NCBI RefSeq assembly: GCF_029761935.1
Contig: NZ_CP121699.1
Span: 1,674,001 to 1,738,000 of the forward strand
Source: Microbacterium testaceum
GTDB lineage: Bacteria; Actinomycetota; Actinomycetes; Actinomycetales; Microbacteriaceae
Reading direction: 5' to 3'
DNA length: 64,000 bases
In this document: positions 16,879 through 26,041 of the stretch, in pieces
Position numbering within the stretch: position 1 is the stretch's first letter
Layout: every line of letters starts with the position of its first letter
The notes under the pieces: generated by a model
The model's database searches: none
Seen by the model: the letters and a program-made list of their open reading frames with translations, nothing else
Told to the model about the DNA's origin: nothing
Made by a program: the position numbers and the translations under genes

Positions 16879-18801
16879 TCACGCGCCGGCGAGCCAGTCC
16901 CGGTAGGCGTCGAAGGTCGACTCACGACCGAGGAACGCCTTCACGAGGTCGCGGGCGTCACGGGTGCCGCCCGGCTCGAGGATCTCGCGCCGATAGCGCG
17001 TGGCGGTGTCGACGTCGAACAGGTCGTCGCCGAAGGCCGACAACAGGTCGCGGGCGATCACGAGGCTCCACTGGTACGTGTAGTAGCAGGCGCCGTAGCC
17101 GGTCAGGTGTCCGAACCCGGCGTAGGAGTGCGAGCCGTCGAGCGGCGTGACGGGGCTCGCGGCGCGGTAGTAGCCGTCGACGGCTTCGGCGAGGTCGGCG
17201 GGCCGGTCGACGTGCAGGCGGTACGAGGTCGTGGCGTGGCCGAGCTGACGTGTGACCTCCAGGGCCCGACCGAAGGCGTCGGCCGTGCGCATGCGCGCGA
17301 CGAGGTCGGCCGGGATCGGCTCGCCCTCGTCGTTCACGGCGAAGGCGGCGAGCGCTTCGGCATCCCACGCCCACTCCTCGAGCAACTGGCTGGGCGCCTC
17401 GACGAAGTCCCACTCCGTCGCCACGCCCGTCCACCGCGCCCACTTCTGGTGGCCGCCGAGGATGTCGTGCACGAGGTGACCGAACTCGTGGAAGAACGTC
17501 ACCACCTCGTCGTGCTCGAGCAGGCCGCGCGAGAAGTTGCACAGCAGCACCGACTCGGGCAGCGACCGACCGGTGATGCCCGGGGCCAGACCGAAGCACG
17601 CGGCGTGGTTGTACTTGCCGTCGCGCGGGTGCAGGTCGAGGTGGATGCGCCCGAGGCGCTCCTCGCCGCGCACGACGTCGTAGCTGCGCACGTCGTCGTG
17701 CCAGGACGGCGTGTCGACGGGGACGTACTCCACATCGAGCAGGCGCGCGGTGGTCGCGAGGACCCCCTCGAGCACGCGGTCGAAGCGGAAGTACGAGCGC
17801 ACGAGCTGCGAGTCGACGTCGTACTCCTCGCGCTTGAGGGCACTGAGGACGTACCAGAAGTCGGCGATCGTGACGGCGTCGGCGGTGGGCTCGTCTCGGC
17901 GGAGACGCTCGAGCACGCGGTCGTATTCGACGGCGGCGGCGGGAGCCACGGCATCCGCCACCTTCTCGAGGAAGGTCTTCACCGCGGCCGACGAACCGAT
18001 CATGCGGGTCTCGGTCTCGTAGTCGGCCCAGTCGCCGTACCCGAGCAGCGCCGCGCGCTCGGCACGGACGGCGAGCATCTCGGCGAGCACGGGCTCGTTC
18101 ACGGGCCACGCGAGGTCGTTGTACGCGCCCATGAGCTCGTGGCGCACCGCGCGGTCTCGCGCGTACTCGCGCACCGGCATGAGGTCGGTGTATTCGGTGG
18201 TGAGCGTCACCATCCCGTCGGCATCGGCCGGGTGTTCTGCGAGGAAGTCGTCGGGGAGACCGTCGAGCGACGACGCGGGCACTCGGATCTCGCGGCGGCC
18301 CTCACGGATGTTGCGCGAGAAGGTCAGCGAGAGCTCGGTGTCGCGGTCGGTCAGCTCGCGCACGCGCTCGCGGTCGGCCTCGTCGAGGTCGACGCCGCCG
18401 CGACGGAAGTCGCGCTGGATCTGGGCGAGCAGGCGCTGCTCGTCGGCGTCGAGTCCGTCGGCGGTGGCGTCGGCGAAGACGGCCCACAGCGCGCGGTCCA
18501 GCAGCCGGCGCGACTGCACGGCGTCGACCGCCTGCGCCTGCTTCTCTGCGGCGTCCCGCACCTCGCCATCGGGATGCGATTCGCTCACCAGGTGGGAGGG
18601 CGCGGCGGCCTCGCTCAGGGCGATCTCGGCTTCGTTCCACAGCGCGAGACGCTCCTGCAGCGGGAGATCGGACTCGGCGGTGAGCCGGGCGTCGATCTCG
18701 GCCACGCGCGCGAGGCGCTCGGTCGGACGGTCTTCGGCGAATGCTCGCCACCCGTCGAGGTCGCGCGGAAGGGTCAGAGGTTCCAGGGGAGGATGCAGCA
18801 T
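16879..18801 (-). CDS. M3 family zinc metallopeptidase (oligopeptidase A / dipeptidyl carboxypeptidase type)
   Basis: A 640-aa thimet-oligopeptidase-like enzyme. The M3 zinc motif is FFHEFGHLVHDIL at ~436-440, with the downstream third ligand region EAPSQLLEEWAWD, about 28 residues later. No signal peptide is visible, so it is likely cytosolic, degrading short peptides. The ATG lies 6 bases after TAGGGT within a sequence that matches the PafBC damage promoter almost exactly. That is unexpected for a peptidase. Confidence 0.94.
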   Translation of the reverse strand: MLHPPLEPLTLPRDLDGWRAFAEDRPTERLARVAEIDARLTAESDLPLQERLALWNEAEIALSEAAAPSHLVSESHPDGEVRDAAEKQAQAVDAVQSRRLLDRALWAVFADATADGLDADEQRLLAQIQRDFRRGGVDLDEADRERVRELTDRDTELSLTFSRNIREGRREIRVPASSLDGLPDDFLAEHPADADGMVTLTTEYTDLMPVREYARDRAVRHELMGAYNDLAWPVNEPVLAEMLAVRAERAALLGYGDWADYETETRMIGSSAAVKTFLEKVADAVAPAAAVEYDRVLERLRRDEPTADAVTIADFWYVLSALKREEYDVDSQLVRSYFRFDRVLEGVLATTARLLDVEYVPVDTPSWHDDVRSYDVVRGEERLGRIHLDLHPRDGKYNHAACFGLAPGITGRSLPESVLLCNFSRGLLEHDEVVTFFHEFGHLVHDILGGHQKWARWTGVATEWDFVEAPSQLLEEWAWDAEALAAFAVNDEGEPIPADLVARMRTADAFGRALEVTRQLGHATTSYRLHVDRPADLAEAVDGYYRAASPVTPLDGSHSYAGFGHLTGYGACYYTYQWSLVIARDLLSAFGDDLFDVDTATRYRREILEPGGTRDARDLVKAFLGRESTFDAYRDWLAGA

Positions 18802-18807
18802 GCTTCG

Positions 18808-18829
18808 ACCCTAGGCAGGGCCTCCGACA
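18808..18829 (-). promoter_or_regulatory. PafBC-type promoter of the M3 peptidase gene
   Basis: On the minus strand, TGTCGGAG (18829-18822), exactly 8 bases, TAGGGT (18813-18808), then 6 bases to the ATG. This is the best match to tTGTCRGtg-N8-TAnnnT in the window. Confidence 0.6.
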
Positions 18830-18867
18830 CAGGCAATCATCCGAGCGCCGGAACCCGTCCTCCCGGG

Positions 18868-19482
18868 TCAGCGCAGGGCGCCGACCGATGCGAGCGCCTG
18901 ACGGATGAGGGTGCCGCGGCCGCCCTCCATCTCATCGGACAGGGCGTCGGATGCCGCCTCTTCGGGCGACAGCCACGTGACCTCGAGCGCGTCCTGGCGC
19001 GGTTCGCACGTACCCGTGACGGGGACGACGAAGGCGAGGGCCACAGCGTGCTGGCGGTCGTCGTGGAACGCGCTGACCCCGGGCAGGGGAAAGTACTCGG
19101 CGACCGTGAACGGCGTGGGCGAGGGCGGAAGCAGCGGGAAGGCCATCGGTCCGAGGTCGTTCTCGAGGTGCCGGAAGAGCGCGTCGCGCACCGTCTCGCC
19201 GTAGCGGACGCGGCCCGAGACGAGGGTGCGGGTCATCTCGCCGAGCGGGGTGGCACGCAGCAGGATGCCGACCTGGGTGACGACGCCCATGCCATCGGTG
19301 CGCACCGGCAGGGCCTCGACGTAGAGCATCGGCAGGCGTCGCCGCGCCTCAGCGAGTTCGACCTCGCTCAGCCAGCCCGGGTTGGGGTTGGGACCCCCCT
19401 GAGCTCCTGAGAAGGGCGCCGAGAGCGGCTCGCGCTCATCGCCGTTGTCGCCGGGTTCGGGATCGGGAGTGCGCACGGGCAT
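18868..19482 (-). CDS. Nudix-like DUF4916 family protein
   Basis: A 204-aa protein with a disordered acidic/Pro-rich N-terminus (~40 aa). The body (GWLSEVELAEARRRLPMLYV, GILLRATPLGEMTRTLVSGRV, GETVRDALFRHLENDLGP, EVTWLSPEEA) fits a Nudix-like DUF4916 fold. The classical Nudix box is degenerate, so hydrolase activity is unproven. The ATG follows TATACA by 6 bases. It is divergent from the esterase gene with under 90 bp between them. Confidence 0.75.
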   Translation of the reverse strand: MPVRTPDPEPGDNGDEREPLSAPFSGAQGGPNPNPGWLSEVELAEARRRLPMLYVEALPVRTDGMGVVTQVGILLRATPLGEMTRTLVSGRVRYGETVRDALFRHLENDLGPMAFPLLPPSPTPFTVAEYFPLPGVSAFHDDRQHAVALAFVVPVTGTCEPRQDALEVTWLSPEEAASDALSDEMEGGRGTLIRQALASVGALR

Positions 19483-19539
19483 GCTCCCTGTATATCAACG
19501 CTCCGCTCCGGATGCCGCGTGTCCGACCCCGCGGGGCGA

Positions 19540-19561
19540 TGTCGGAGGCCTTTGCGACAAT
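19540..19561 (+). promoter_or_regulatory. PafBC-type promoter of the esterase gene
   Basis: TGTCGGAG (19540-19547), exactly 8 bases, GACAAT (19556-19561), 6 bases, ATG at 19568. The -10 departs from TAnnnT at its first base. A TCCGAC upstream (from 19522) makes an inverted repeat with the GTCGGA of the motif. Confidence 0.45.
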
Positions 19562-19567
19562 GGCCGC

Positions 19568-20236
19568 ATGAGCACCACGCCCTCCCTCGATCCGTCCGTC
19601 GTGCGGTGGTCGGCGCCGCCCGCGGAACGCGGCGACCGACCGGTTCTCGTCCTGCTGCACGGCTACGGTTCCGACGAGAACGACCTGTTCGGTCTCGTGC
19701 CGTATCTCCCCGACGCCTTCGTCGTCGCGAGCGTGCGCGCTCCGCTGTCCCCGCCGTGGCCCATGCCCGGGGCCTCGTGGTACCCGATCGAGGGCCTCGA
19801 CGGCCGCGATCCGGCCGCCGTCACCCGCGCGGCCGACGCGGTGCTGGCCTGGATCCGCTCCACCGTGGGCGAGAGCCCCGTGGGACTGCTCGGGTTCTCA
19901 CAGGGTGGGGCGGTCGCTCTGCAGACCCTCCGCGTGAACCCGGATGCCGTGTCCTTCGCCGTCGTCCTGGCCGGGTACGCCGCGAGTGGCGAGTTGCCCG
20001 GCGACGCCGTTCTCGCGGAGCGGCGCCCTCCGGTGTTCTGGGGGCGTGGCGCGGCGGACGACGTGATCCCCCCGCTGCTGATCGACGCGACTTCGCAATG
20101 GCTGCCCCGCCACAGCGAGCTCCGAGGCCGGGTATACCCGGGCCTCACCCACTCCATCTCTCCGGACGAGCTCGATGACGTGCGGGCATTCCTCGACGAG
20201 CGTCTCGCCGACCGGGCCGGCACCGGATCGCGGTGA
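19568..20236 (+). CDS. Alpha/beta hydrolase, carboxylesterase/phospholipase type
   Basis: A 222-aa serine hydrolase of the small carboxylesterase family (YpfH/Est-like). It has the oxyanion HGYGSDENDL, nucleophile Ser111 in LLGFSQGGAVAL, the Asp region GAADDVIP, and the catalytic His in PGLTHSISPDEL. The substrate is probably a short ester or lysophospholipid. No signal peptide is seen. The start is set by ATG 6 bases after the -10 box. Confidence 0.9.
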   Translation: MSTTPSLDPSVVRWSAPPAERGDRPVLVLLHGYGSDENDLFGLVPYLPDAFVVASVRAPLSPPWPMPGASWYPIEGLDGRDPAAVTRAADAVLAWIRSTVGESPVGLLGFSQGGAVALQTLRVNPDAVSFAVVLAGYAASGELPGDAVLAERRPPVFWGRGAADDVIPPLLIDATSQWLPRHSELRGRVYPGLTHSISPDELDDVRAFLDERLADRAGTGSR

Positions 20237-20366
20237 CCACCGGGGGCCTTGTCGGCAGCTAGCTCTCAGCGGTCGGATTCGCCACCGCTGAGGCTCGCGA
20301 AGAAACACCCATGGCACCACCGTCGACAGGCCCTTCCGCGGCGGGCGAACGTCAACCCCGACCCGA

Positions 20367-20388
20367 TGTCGGAGGTCCGGGAGAGGAT
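20367..20388 (+). promoter_or_regulatory. PafBC-type promoter of lhr-nei2
   Basis: TGTCGGAG (20367-20374), exactly 8 bases, GAGGAT (20383-20388), 6 bases, ATG at 20395. The -10 departs from TAnnnT at the first base only. The operon downstream is DNA repair, which supports the assignment. Confidence 0.55.
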
Positions 20389-20394
20389 GTCGGC

Positions 20395-23300
20395 ATGGCC
20401 GACGTGTTGGAGAGATTCGGTCCTGCGACGCAGGACTGGTTCCGTGGAGCGTTCTCGGCGCCGACCAACGCCCAGAAGGGCGCGTGGGAATCCGTGTCGT
20501 CGGGCCGCAACGCGCTCGTGGTCGCGCCCACCGGTTCGGGAAAAACGCTGTCGGCCTTCCTCTTCGCGATCGACCGGGTGTTCCGCGAGAAGGGCCCCGA
20601 GGTCCCGGATGCCGCTCCCGCACGCCGAGGCAAGAAGACCGCCCCGAAGGCACCCCCGACCACGACGCGCATCCTCTACATCTCGCCGCTGAAGGCCCTC
20701 GGCGTCGACGTCGAGCGCAACCTCCGCTCGCCGCTCGTCGGGATCGGGCAGTCCGCGCGCCGCCTCGGGATCGAGGTGCCCTCGGTGACCGTGGGCGTCC
20801 GCTCGGGCGACACGAGTTCGAGCGACCGCCGCAAGCTGGTGACCGCACCTCCCGACATCCTCATCACCACGCCCGAGTCGCTGTACCTCATGCTCACGAG
20901 CCAGGCGGCCGAGACGCTGCGCGGCGTGCACACGGTGATCATCGACGAGGTGCACGCGGTCGCGGCCACCAAGCGCGGCGCACACCTGGCCGTGAGCCTC
21001 GAGCGGCTCGACGCCCTGCTCGACGCGCCGGCTCAGCGCATCGGACTCTCGGCGACCGTGCGTCCGATCGACGAGGTGGCCCGCTTCCTCGGCGGAGCGC
21101 AGCCCGTCGACATCGTCGCCCCCAAGGCGACCAAAGCCTTCGACCTCTCGGTCGTGGTGCCGATCGACGACATGCTCAACCCGCCGCCGCCCCCGGGGTC
21201 GCCGGCTCCCGACGAAGCCGGTGACGGCGAGTGGTTCTCCGAGCGCCCCGAGAGCACCGAGGTGGCCGGCTCGGTCTGGCCGCACGTCGAAGAGGCCATC
21301 GTCGACCGCATCCTCCAGCGCCGCTCGACGATCGTGTTCGCGAACTCGCGGCGTCTGGCCGAACGACTGACCGGTCGACTCAACGAGATCTACGCCGAGC
21401 GGCAGGGCATCGACGTGCCCGAGCCGACGGTTCCCGCGGCCACGATGGCTCAGGCGGGCTCGTCCGCCGGGGTCGCCGCGATTCTCGCCAAGGCTCACCA
21501 CGGATCGGTGTCGAAAGAACAGCGTGCCCAGGTCGAGGACGAGCTCAAGTCGGGAGCGCTGCGCTGCGTCGTCGCGACCAGCAGCCTCGAGCTCGGTATC
21601 GACATGGGCTCGGTCGACCTCGTCATCCAGGTCGAGTCGCCGCCCAGCGCGGCATCCGGCCTCCAGCGCGTGGGACGCGCCGGCCACCAGGTCGGCGAGG
21701 TCAGCCGGGCGGCCCTCTTCCCCAAGCACCGCAGCGACGTCCTGCACACCGCCGTCGTCACCGAGCGCATGCTCGCCGGGCGCATCGAGGCCATCTCGGT
21801 CCCGCAGAACCCGCTCGACATCCTCGCGCAGCAGACGGTCGCCGCCTCGGCGCTGGGCGCGATCGACGTCGAGGAGTGGTTCGAGACGGTCAAGCGCAGC
21901 GCGCCGTTCCGCTCGCTCCCCCGGTCGGCGTACGAGGCCACCCTCGACCTGCTGGCCGGTCGCTATCCCTCTGACGAGTTCGCCGAGCTGCGCCCCCGCC
22001 TGGTCTGGGATCGCGACGCCGGCACCCTCACCGGCCGGCCCGGAGCGCAGCGCGTCGCGGTCACCAGCGGCGGAACGATCCCCGACCGGGGCCTCTTCGG
22101 CGTGTTCGTCGCGGGCGAGTCGCAGAACGCCCGCGTCGGAGAGCTCGACGAAGAGATGGTCTACGAGTCGCGCGTCAACGACGTCTTCACCCTCGGCACC
22201 ACGAGCTGGCGCATCGTCGAGATCACCCACGACCGCGTCAACGTGCTGCCCGCCTTCGGCCAGCCCGGCAAGCTCCCGTTCTGGCACGGGGACGGCATCG
22301 GTCGCCCGGCCGAACTCGGCGAAGCTCTCGGCAAGTTCTCGCGCGACATCGCCGGCGTCGACCGGGCTAAGGCCGAGGAGCGCCTGCGCGAATCGGGCCT
22401 CGACGACAACGCCATCACCAACCTGCTGGCGTACTTGGCCGAGCAGCGCGAGGCCACCGGCAGCCTCCCCACCGACAGGACGCTGACCGTCGAACGCAGC
22501 CGCGACGAGGTCGGGGACTGGCGCATCATCCTGCATTCCCCGTACGGCATGCAGGTCCATTCCCCCTGGGCCCTCGCGGTGAACGCCCGCATCCGAGAGC
22601 GCCTCGGCGTCGAGGGCGCGGCCGTGGCGAGCGACGATGGCATCATCGCCCGAGTTCCGGATGCCGCGGCCGAGCCGCCCGGGGCCGACCTGTTCGTCTT
22701 CGAGGCCGACGAACTCGAGCAGATCGTCACCGATGAGGTGGGCGGATCCGCGCTGTTCGCCTCGCGCTTCCGGGAGTGCGCGGCCCGTGCGCTGCTCCTG
22801 CCGCGATTGAACCCGAACCGCCGGTCGCCGCTGTGGCAGCAGCGGCAACGCTCCGCTCAGCTGCTCGAGGTGGCCAAGCGGCATCCGGCATTCCCGATCA
22901 TCCTCGAGACCCTCCGCGAGGTCTTGCAGGACGTCTACGACCTGCCCGCCCTTCTGCGCGTGACCCGACAGATCGGCGAGCGCAAGATCCGCCTCGTCGA
23001 GATCACCACCTCGCAGCCGTCTCCCTACGCCCGAGATCTGCTCTTCGGCTACGTGGGCGCCTTCATGTACGAGGGCGACTCCCCGCTGGCCGAGCGTCGT
23101 GCCGCGGCCCTGTCGGTCGACCCGGCACTGCTGAGCGAGCTGCTCGGCAAGGTCGAGATGCGCGAGCTGCTCGACCCCGACGTCATCGCGCAGTTCGAGC
23201 GCGAGGCCCAGCGCCTCGATCCCGACCGTCGTGCCCGCGGCGTCGAAGGCGTGGCCGATCTGCTGCGCATCCTCGGTCCGCTCGACGCCACCGAGGTGGC

Positions 23301-25068
23301 CGCGAGACTCGACACCGAGGGCGACGCGCTCGCCGAGGCCGAGCAGCACCTCGCCAGCCTGGTCGACGACCGGCGCGCCATCCGCGTGACGATCGCGGGC
23401 GTCTCCCGCACGGCCGGGATCGAAGACGCCGGGCGACTCCGCGACGCTCTCGGCGCGGCGCTTCCGGTCGGCATCCCGAACGCGTTCCTCGAACCGTTCC
23501 CCGATCCGCTCGGCGACCTCGTCGCGCGTTTCGCCCGCACGCACGCGCCGTTCACGACCGATGCCGTCGCCGAACGCCTCGGCGTCGGCGTGGCGGTCGC
23601 GCGGCGGACATTGCAGCGCCTCGAGTCGCAGGGGCGCCTGTCCAGCGGCTTCTTCCTGCCCGAAGCCTCGGGCGGAAACCGGGGCGACGAGACCGAGTGG
23701 TGCGACGTCGAGGTCCTCCGGCGACTGCGAATGCGCTCCCTCGCGGCCATCCGCGGCAGCGTCGAGCCCGTTCCTCCGGCCGCGTACGCGCGCTTCCTCC
23801 CCGTCTGGCAGCACCTCGGGCGCCCCCTCGAGGGCATCGACGGGGTGCTGGCGGTGATCGAGCAGCTCGCGGGTGTCCCGATCCCGGCCAGCGCCTGGGA
23901 ATCGCTCGTCCTGCCCTCACGCGTCACCGACTACTCCCCCGCCCTGCTCGACGAGCTCACCGCCACCGGCGAAGTGGTCTGGTCGGGGCACGGCACCCTT
24001 CCCGGTCGCGACGGGTGGATCGCCTTGCACCCGGCGGAGGCAGCGCCGTTCACCCTGCAGGATCCCGAGGACGCCGACGACCCCGCACCCGACTCGCTCG
24101 AGGCGCGCATCCTCGCCGCGCTCGAGGGCGGGGGCGCCTACTTCGCCACCCAGCTCACGCAACTCGCCGGAGCTCAGAACGAGCAGTCCGTCAACGACGC
24201 CCTGTGGGCCCTCACCTGGGCCGGACGTGTGACGAACGACACCTTCGCCCCGGTTCGCACCCTGCTGAGCGGCGGTGGTCAGTCGCACCGCGTGGCACGG
24301 CGTGCCCCCCGCGCGCGCATGTACCGGGGAGCCACCATGCCGCGCGCGACCTCCGCGCCGCGACCCCCGTCCCTCGGCGGTCGATGGTCGCTGCTGCCCG
24401 AACGCGAAGCCGACCCGGCGGCCCGAGCCACAGCGACCGCGAGCCTCCTCCTCGATCGCTACGGGGTGGTGACGCGCGGGGCCGTGCAGTCCGAGGGGGT
24501 TCCCGGCGGCTTCGCGCAGGTGTACCGCATCCTCGCCGGCTTCGAAGAGGCGGGCCACTGCCGACGCGGATACGTGATCGAGAAGCTCGGCGCCGCGCAG
24601 TTCGCCGCGTCTGCCACCGTCGATCGCCTGCGCGAGTTCGCAGCGGTCGCGGACCCGCCACCGCTGCGGACCGTGACGCTCGCCGCCACCGACCCCGCCA
24701 ACCCGTACGGCGCCGCCCTCGGATGGCCCGCGATCGAAGGGGTCACCCACCGACCGGGCCGCAAGGCCGGAGGTCTCGTCGTGCTCGTCGACGGCGAGCT
24801 GACCCTCTACCTCGAGCGTGGGGGGCGCAGCGCCCTCGCCTTCACCGACGCGGAGCCCGCGCTGCAGGCGGCAGCACGTCACCTCGCCGAGACGGCGAAG
24901 AAGAGACGGCTCGAGACGCTCACCGTCGAGCAGGTGAACGGCGAGTTCGTCTACGGCACCGCGGTCGGCCGAGCGCTGCGCGAGGCGGGATTCGTCGAGT
25001 CCCCGAAGGGGCTGACCCTGCGGAAGCTCACCGCGGGCGACACCCTGCGCGAGGCGGCTCGTGCCTGA
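20395..25068 (+). CDS. lhr: Lhr-type (long) ATP-dependent DNA helicase
   Basis: A 1557-aa superfamily 2 helicase of the long Lhr class. Motif I is APTGSGKTLSAFLFA (~45), motif II is DEVH in VIIDEVHAVAATKRG, motif III is LSATVRPIDE. RecA-like domain 2 has ATSSLELGIDMGSVDLVIQ and SGLQRVGRAGHQVGE. A long C-terminal extension (residues ~850-1557) includes winged-helix-like and Lhr C-terminal domains. Lhr unwinds DNA and RNA:DNA in the damage response of mycobacteria. The 3' end overlaps nei2 by 8 bases. An in-frame ATG at 20311 is possible but lies upstream of the promoter motif. Confidence 0.96.
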   Translation: MADVLERFGPATQDWFRGAFSAPTNAQKGAWESVSSGRNALVVAPTGSGKTLSAFLFAIDRVFREKGPEVPDAAPARRGKKTAPKAPPTTTRILYISPLKALGVDVERNLRSPLVGIGQSARRLGIEVPSVTVGVRSGDTSSSDRRKLVTAPPDILITTPESLYLMLTSQAAETLRGVHTVIIDEVHAVAATKRGAHLAVSLERLDALLDAPAQRIGLSATVRPIDEVARFLGGAQPVDIVAPKATKAFDLSVVVPIDDMLNPPPPPGSPAPDEAGDGEWFSERPESTEVAGSVWPHVEEAIVDRILQRRSTIVFANSRRLAERLTGRLNEIYAERQGIDVPEPTVPAATMAQAGSSAGVAAILAKAHHGSVSKEQRAQVEDELKSGALRCVVATSSLELGIDMGSVDLVIQVESPPSAASGLQRVGRAGHQVGEVSRAALFPKHRSDVLHTAVVTERMLAGRIEAISVPQNPLDILAQQTVAASALGAIDVEEWFETVKRSAPFRSLPRSAYEATLDLLAGRYPSDEFAELRPRLVWDRDAGTLTGRPGAQRVAVTSGGTIPDRGLFGVFVAGESQNARVGELDEEMVYESRVNDVFTLGTTSWRIVEITHDRVNVLPAFGQPGKLPFWHGDGIGRPAELGEALGKFSRDIAGVDRAKAEERLRESGLDDNAITNLLAYLAEQREATGSLPTDRTLTVERSRDEVGDWRIILHSPYGMQVHSPWALAVNARIRERLGVEGAAVASDDGIIARVPDAAAEPPGADLFVFEADELEQIVTDEVGGSALFASRFRECAARALLLPRLNPNRRSPLWQQRQRSAQLLEVAKRHPAFPIILETLREVLQDVYDLPALLRVTRQIGERKIRLVEITTSQPSPYARDLLFGYVGAFMYEGDSPLAERRAAALSVDPALLSELLGKVEMRELLDPDVIAQFEREAQRLDPDRRARGVEGVADLLRILGPLDATEVAARLDTEGDALAEAEQHLASLVDDRRAIRVTIAGVSRTAGIEDAGRLRDALGAALPVGIPNAFLEPFPDPLGDLVARFARTHAPFTTDAVAERLGVGVAVARRTLQRLESQGRLSSGFFLPEASGGNRGDETEWCDVEVLRRLRMRSLAAIRGSVEPVPPAAYARFLPVWQHLGRPLEGIDGVLAVIEQLAGVPIPASAWESLVLPSRVTDYSPALLDELTATGEVVWSGHGTLPGRDGWIALHPAEAAPFTLQDPEDADDPAPDSLEARILAALEGGGAYFATQLTQLAGAQNEQSVNDALWALTWAGRVTNDTFAPVRTLLSGGGQSHRVARRAPRARMYRGATMPRATSAPRPPSLGGRWSLLPEREADPAARATATASLLLDRYGVVTRGAVQSEGVPGGFAQVYRILAGFEEAGHCRRGYVIEKLGAAQFAASATVDRLREFAAVADPPPLRTVTLAATDPANPYGAALGWPAIEGVTHRPGRKAGGLVVLVDGELTLYLERGGRSALAFTDAEPALQAAARHLAETAKKRRLETLTVEQVNGEFVYGTAVGRALREAGFVESPKGLTLRKLTAGDTLREAARA

Positions 25069-25837
25069 GGGCGACACCGTGTACCGCGCCGCGGCGAAGC
25101 TCTCCGCGGCGCTCACGGGCAAGGTGGTCACGCGGTTCGACATCCGCGTGCCCGGGAGCGCCACCGCGGATCTCCGCGGCGAGACGGTGCACGAGGTGGC
25201 GGCGCGGGGCAAGCATCTGCTCCACCGCATCGGCGGGTACACGCTGCACTCGCATCTCAAGATGGAGGGCCGGTGGGACGTCTATCGGCCGGGAGAGCGC
25301 TGGCGACGCCCCGCTTTCAAGGCTCGGGCGATCGTCGGTGTGACGGGCGCCGATGCCGTCGGCTTCGACCTGGCCATGGTCGAGGTTCTGCGCACGGCCG
25401 ACGAGCACACCGTGATCGGGCACCTCGGTCCCGATCTGCTCGCCGACGACTGGGACGAAGCCGAGGCCGTGCGACGCGTGTCCGCCGACGAGAGGGCCGC
25501 CCACGTCGCTCTCCTCGACCAACGGAACGTGGCGGGGTTCGGCAACGTCTATGCGAACGAGCTGCTGTTCGTCCGCGGTATCGCGCCGACCACCCCGGCC
25601 ACCGAGATCGATGCCCAGGCGACCATCGCCCTCGGCGAGCGCATGATCCGCGCCAATCTTCCCCGTCCCGAGCGCACCTTCACCGGCGACAGCCGTCCCG
25701 GGCGCCGCTTCTGGGTGTACGGGCGCGAGGGGGCACCGTGCCGCCGCTGCGGCACTCCCATTCGGGCCACCTCACTCGGCGCCACCGCGACGAGCGAACG
25801 GAACGTGTACTGGTGCCCGACCTGCCAGCCAGGCTGA
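25061..25837 (+). CDS. nei2: Fpg/Nei family DNA glycosylase/AP lyase
   Basis: A 258-aa base-excision repair enzyme. The catalytic N-terminus MPEGDTVYRAA puts Pro at position 2 (after Met removal) and Glu next. VAARGKHLLHRIGG carries the conserved Lys. The helix-two-turn-helix is NVAGFGNVYANELLFVRGI, and the C-terminal zinc finger is CRRCGTPI...CPTC. The GDTV signature suits Nei-type enzymes that remove oxidised pyrimidines. The GTG start overlaps the end of lhr by 8 bases, so the two are translationally coupled and presumably damage-induced together. Confidence 0.94.
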   Translation: MPEGDTVYRAAAKLSAALTGKVVTRFDIRVPGSATADLRGETVHEVAARGKHLLHRIGGYTLHSHLKMEGRWDVYRPGERWRRPAFKARAIVGVTGADAVGFDLAMVEVLRTADEHTVIGHLGPDLLADDWDEAEAVRRVSADERAAHVALLDQRNVAGFGNVYANELLFVRGIAPTTPATEIDAQATIALGERMIRANLPRPERTFTGDSRPGRRFWVYGREGAPCRRCGTPIRATSLGATATSERNVYWCPTCQPG

Positions 25838-26041
25838 ACGGGCGAGGGCGGGCGTGAGCAACTGATTCGACGGCGCATGTCAACCCGCCCGGCTCGCCTC
25901 GTCGAGCATGCGAAAACAGGGGGACAACTCCACGCCGCACCCCGACGTTTCCCTTTCCTCGACATCGAGGAAACCGATCACGGTACCGGCGACGAAGAAG
26001 CATTCGAGGGAATGAACGCCATTCCCGACCCGTTGTGATAC
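25838..26041. other. Intergenic region with a short perfect hairpin
   Basis: About 200 bases without a gene. It holds a perfect 8-bp inverted repeat TTTCCTCG-acat-CGAGGAAA (25954-25973), which may terminate the lhr-nei2 transcript. The base composition is lower in GC than in the neighbouring genes. I see no promoter I would defend for the next gene apart from a weak TGATAC just before its ATG. Confidence 0.4.

Noticed and set aside
20266-23814. 1182-codon open frame on the minus strand opposite lhr
   Set aside because: A shadow of the lhr coding frame; composition is low-complexity (EGL, RGR, DVG), with no motif or ribosome site, while the plus strand has full helicase motifs.
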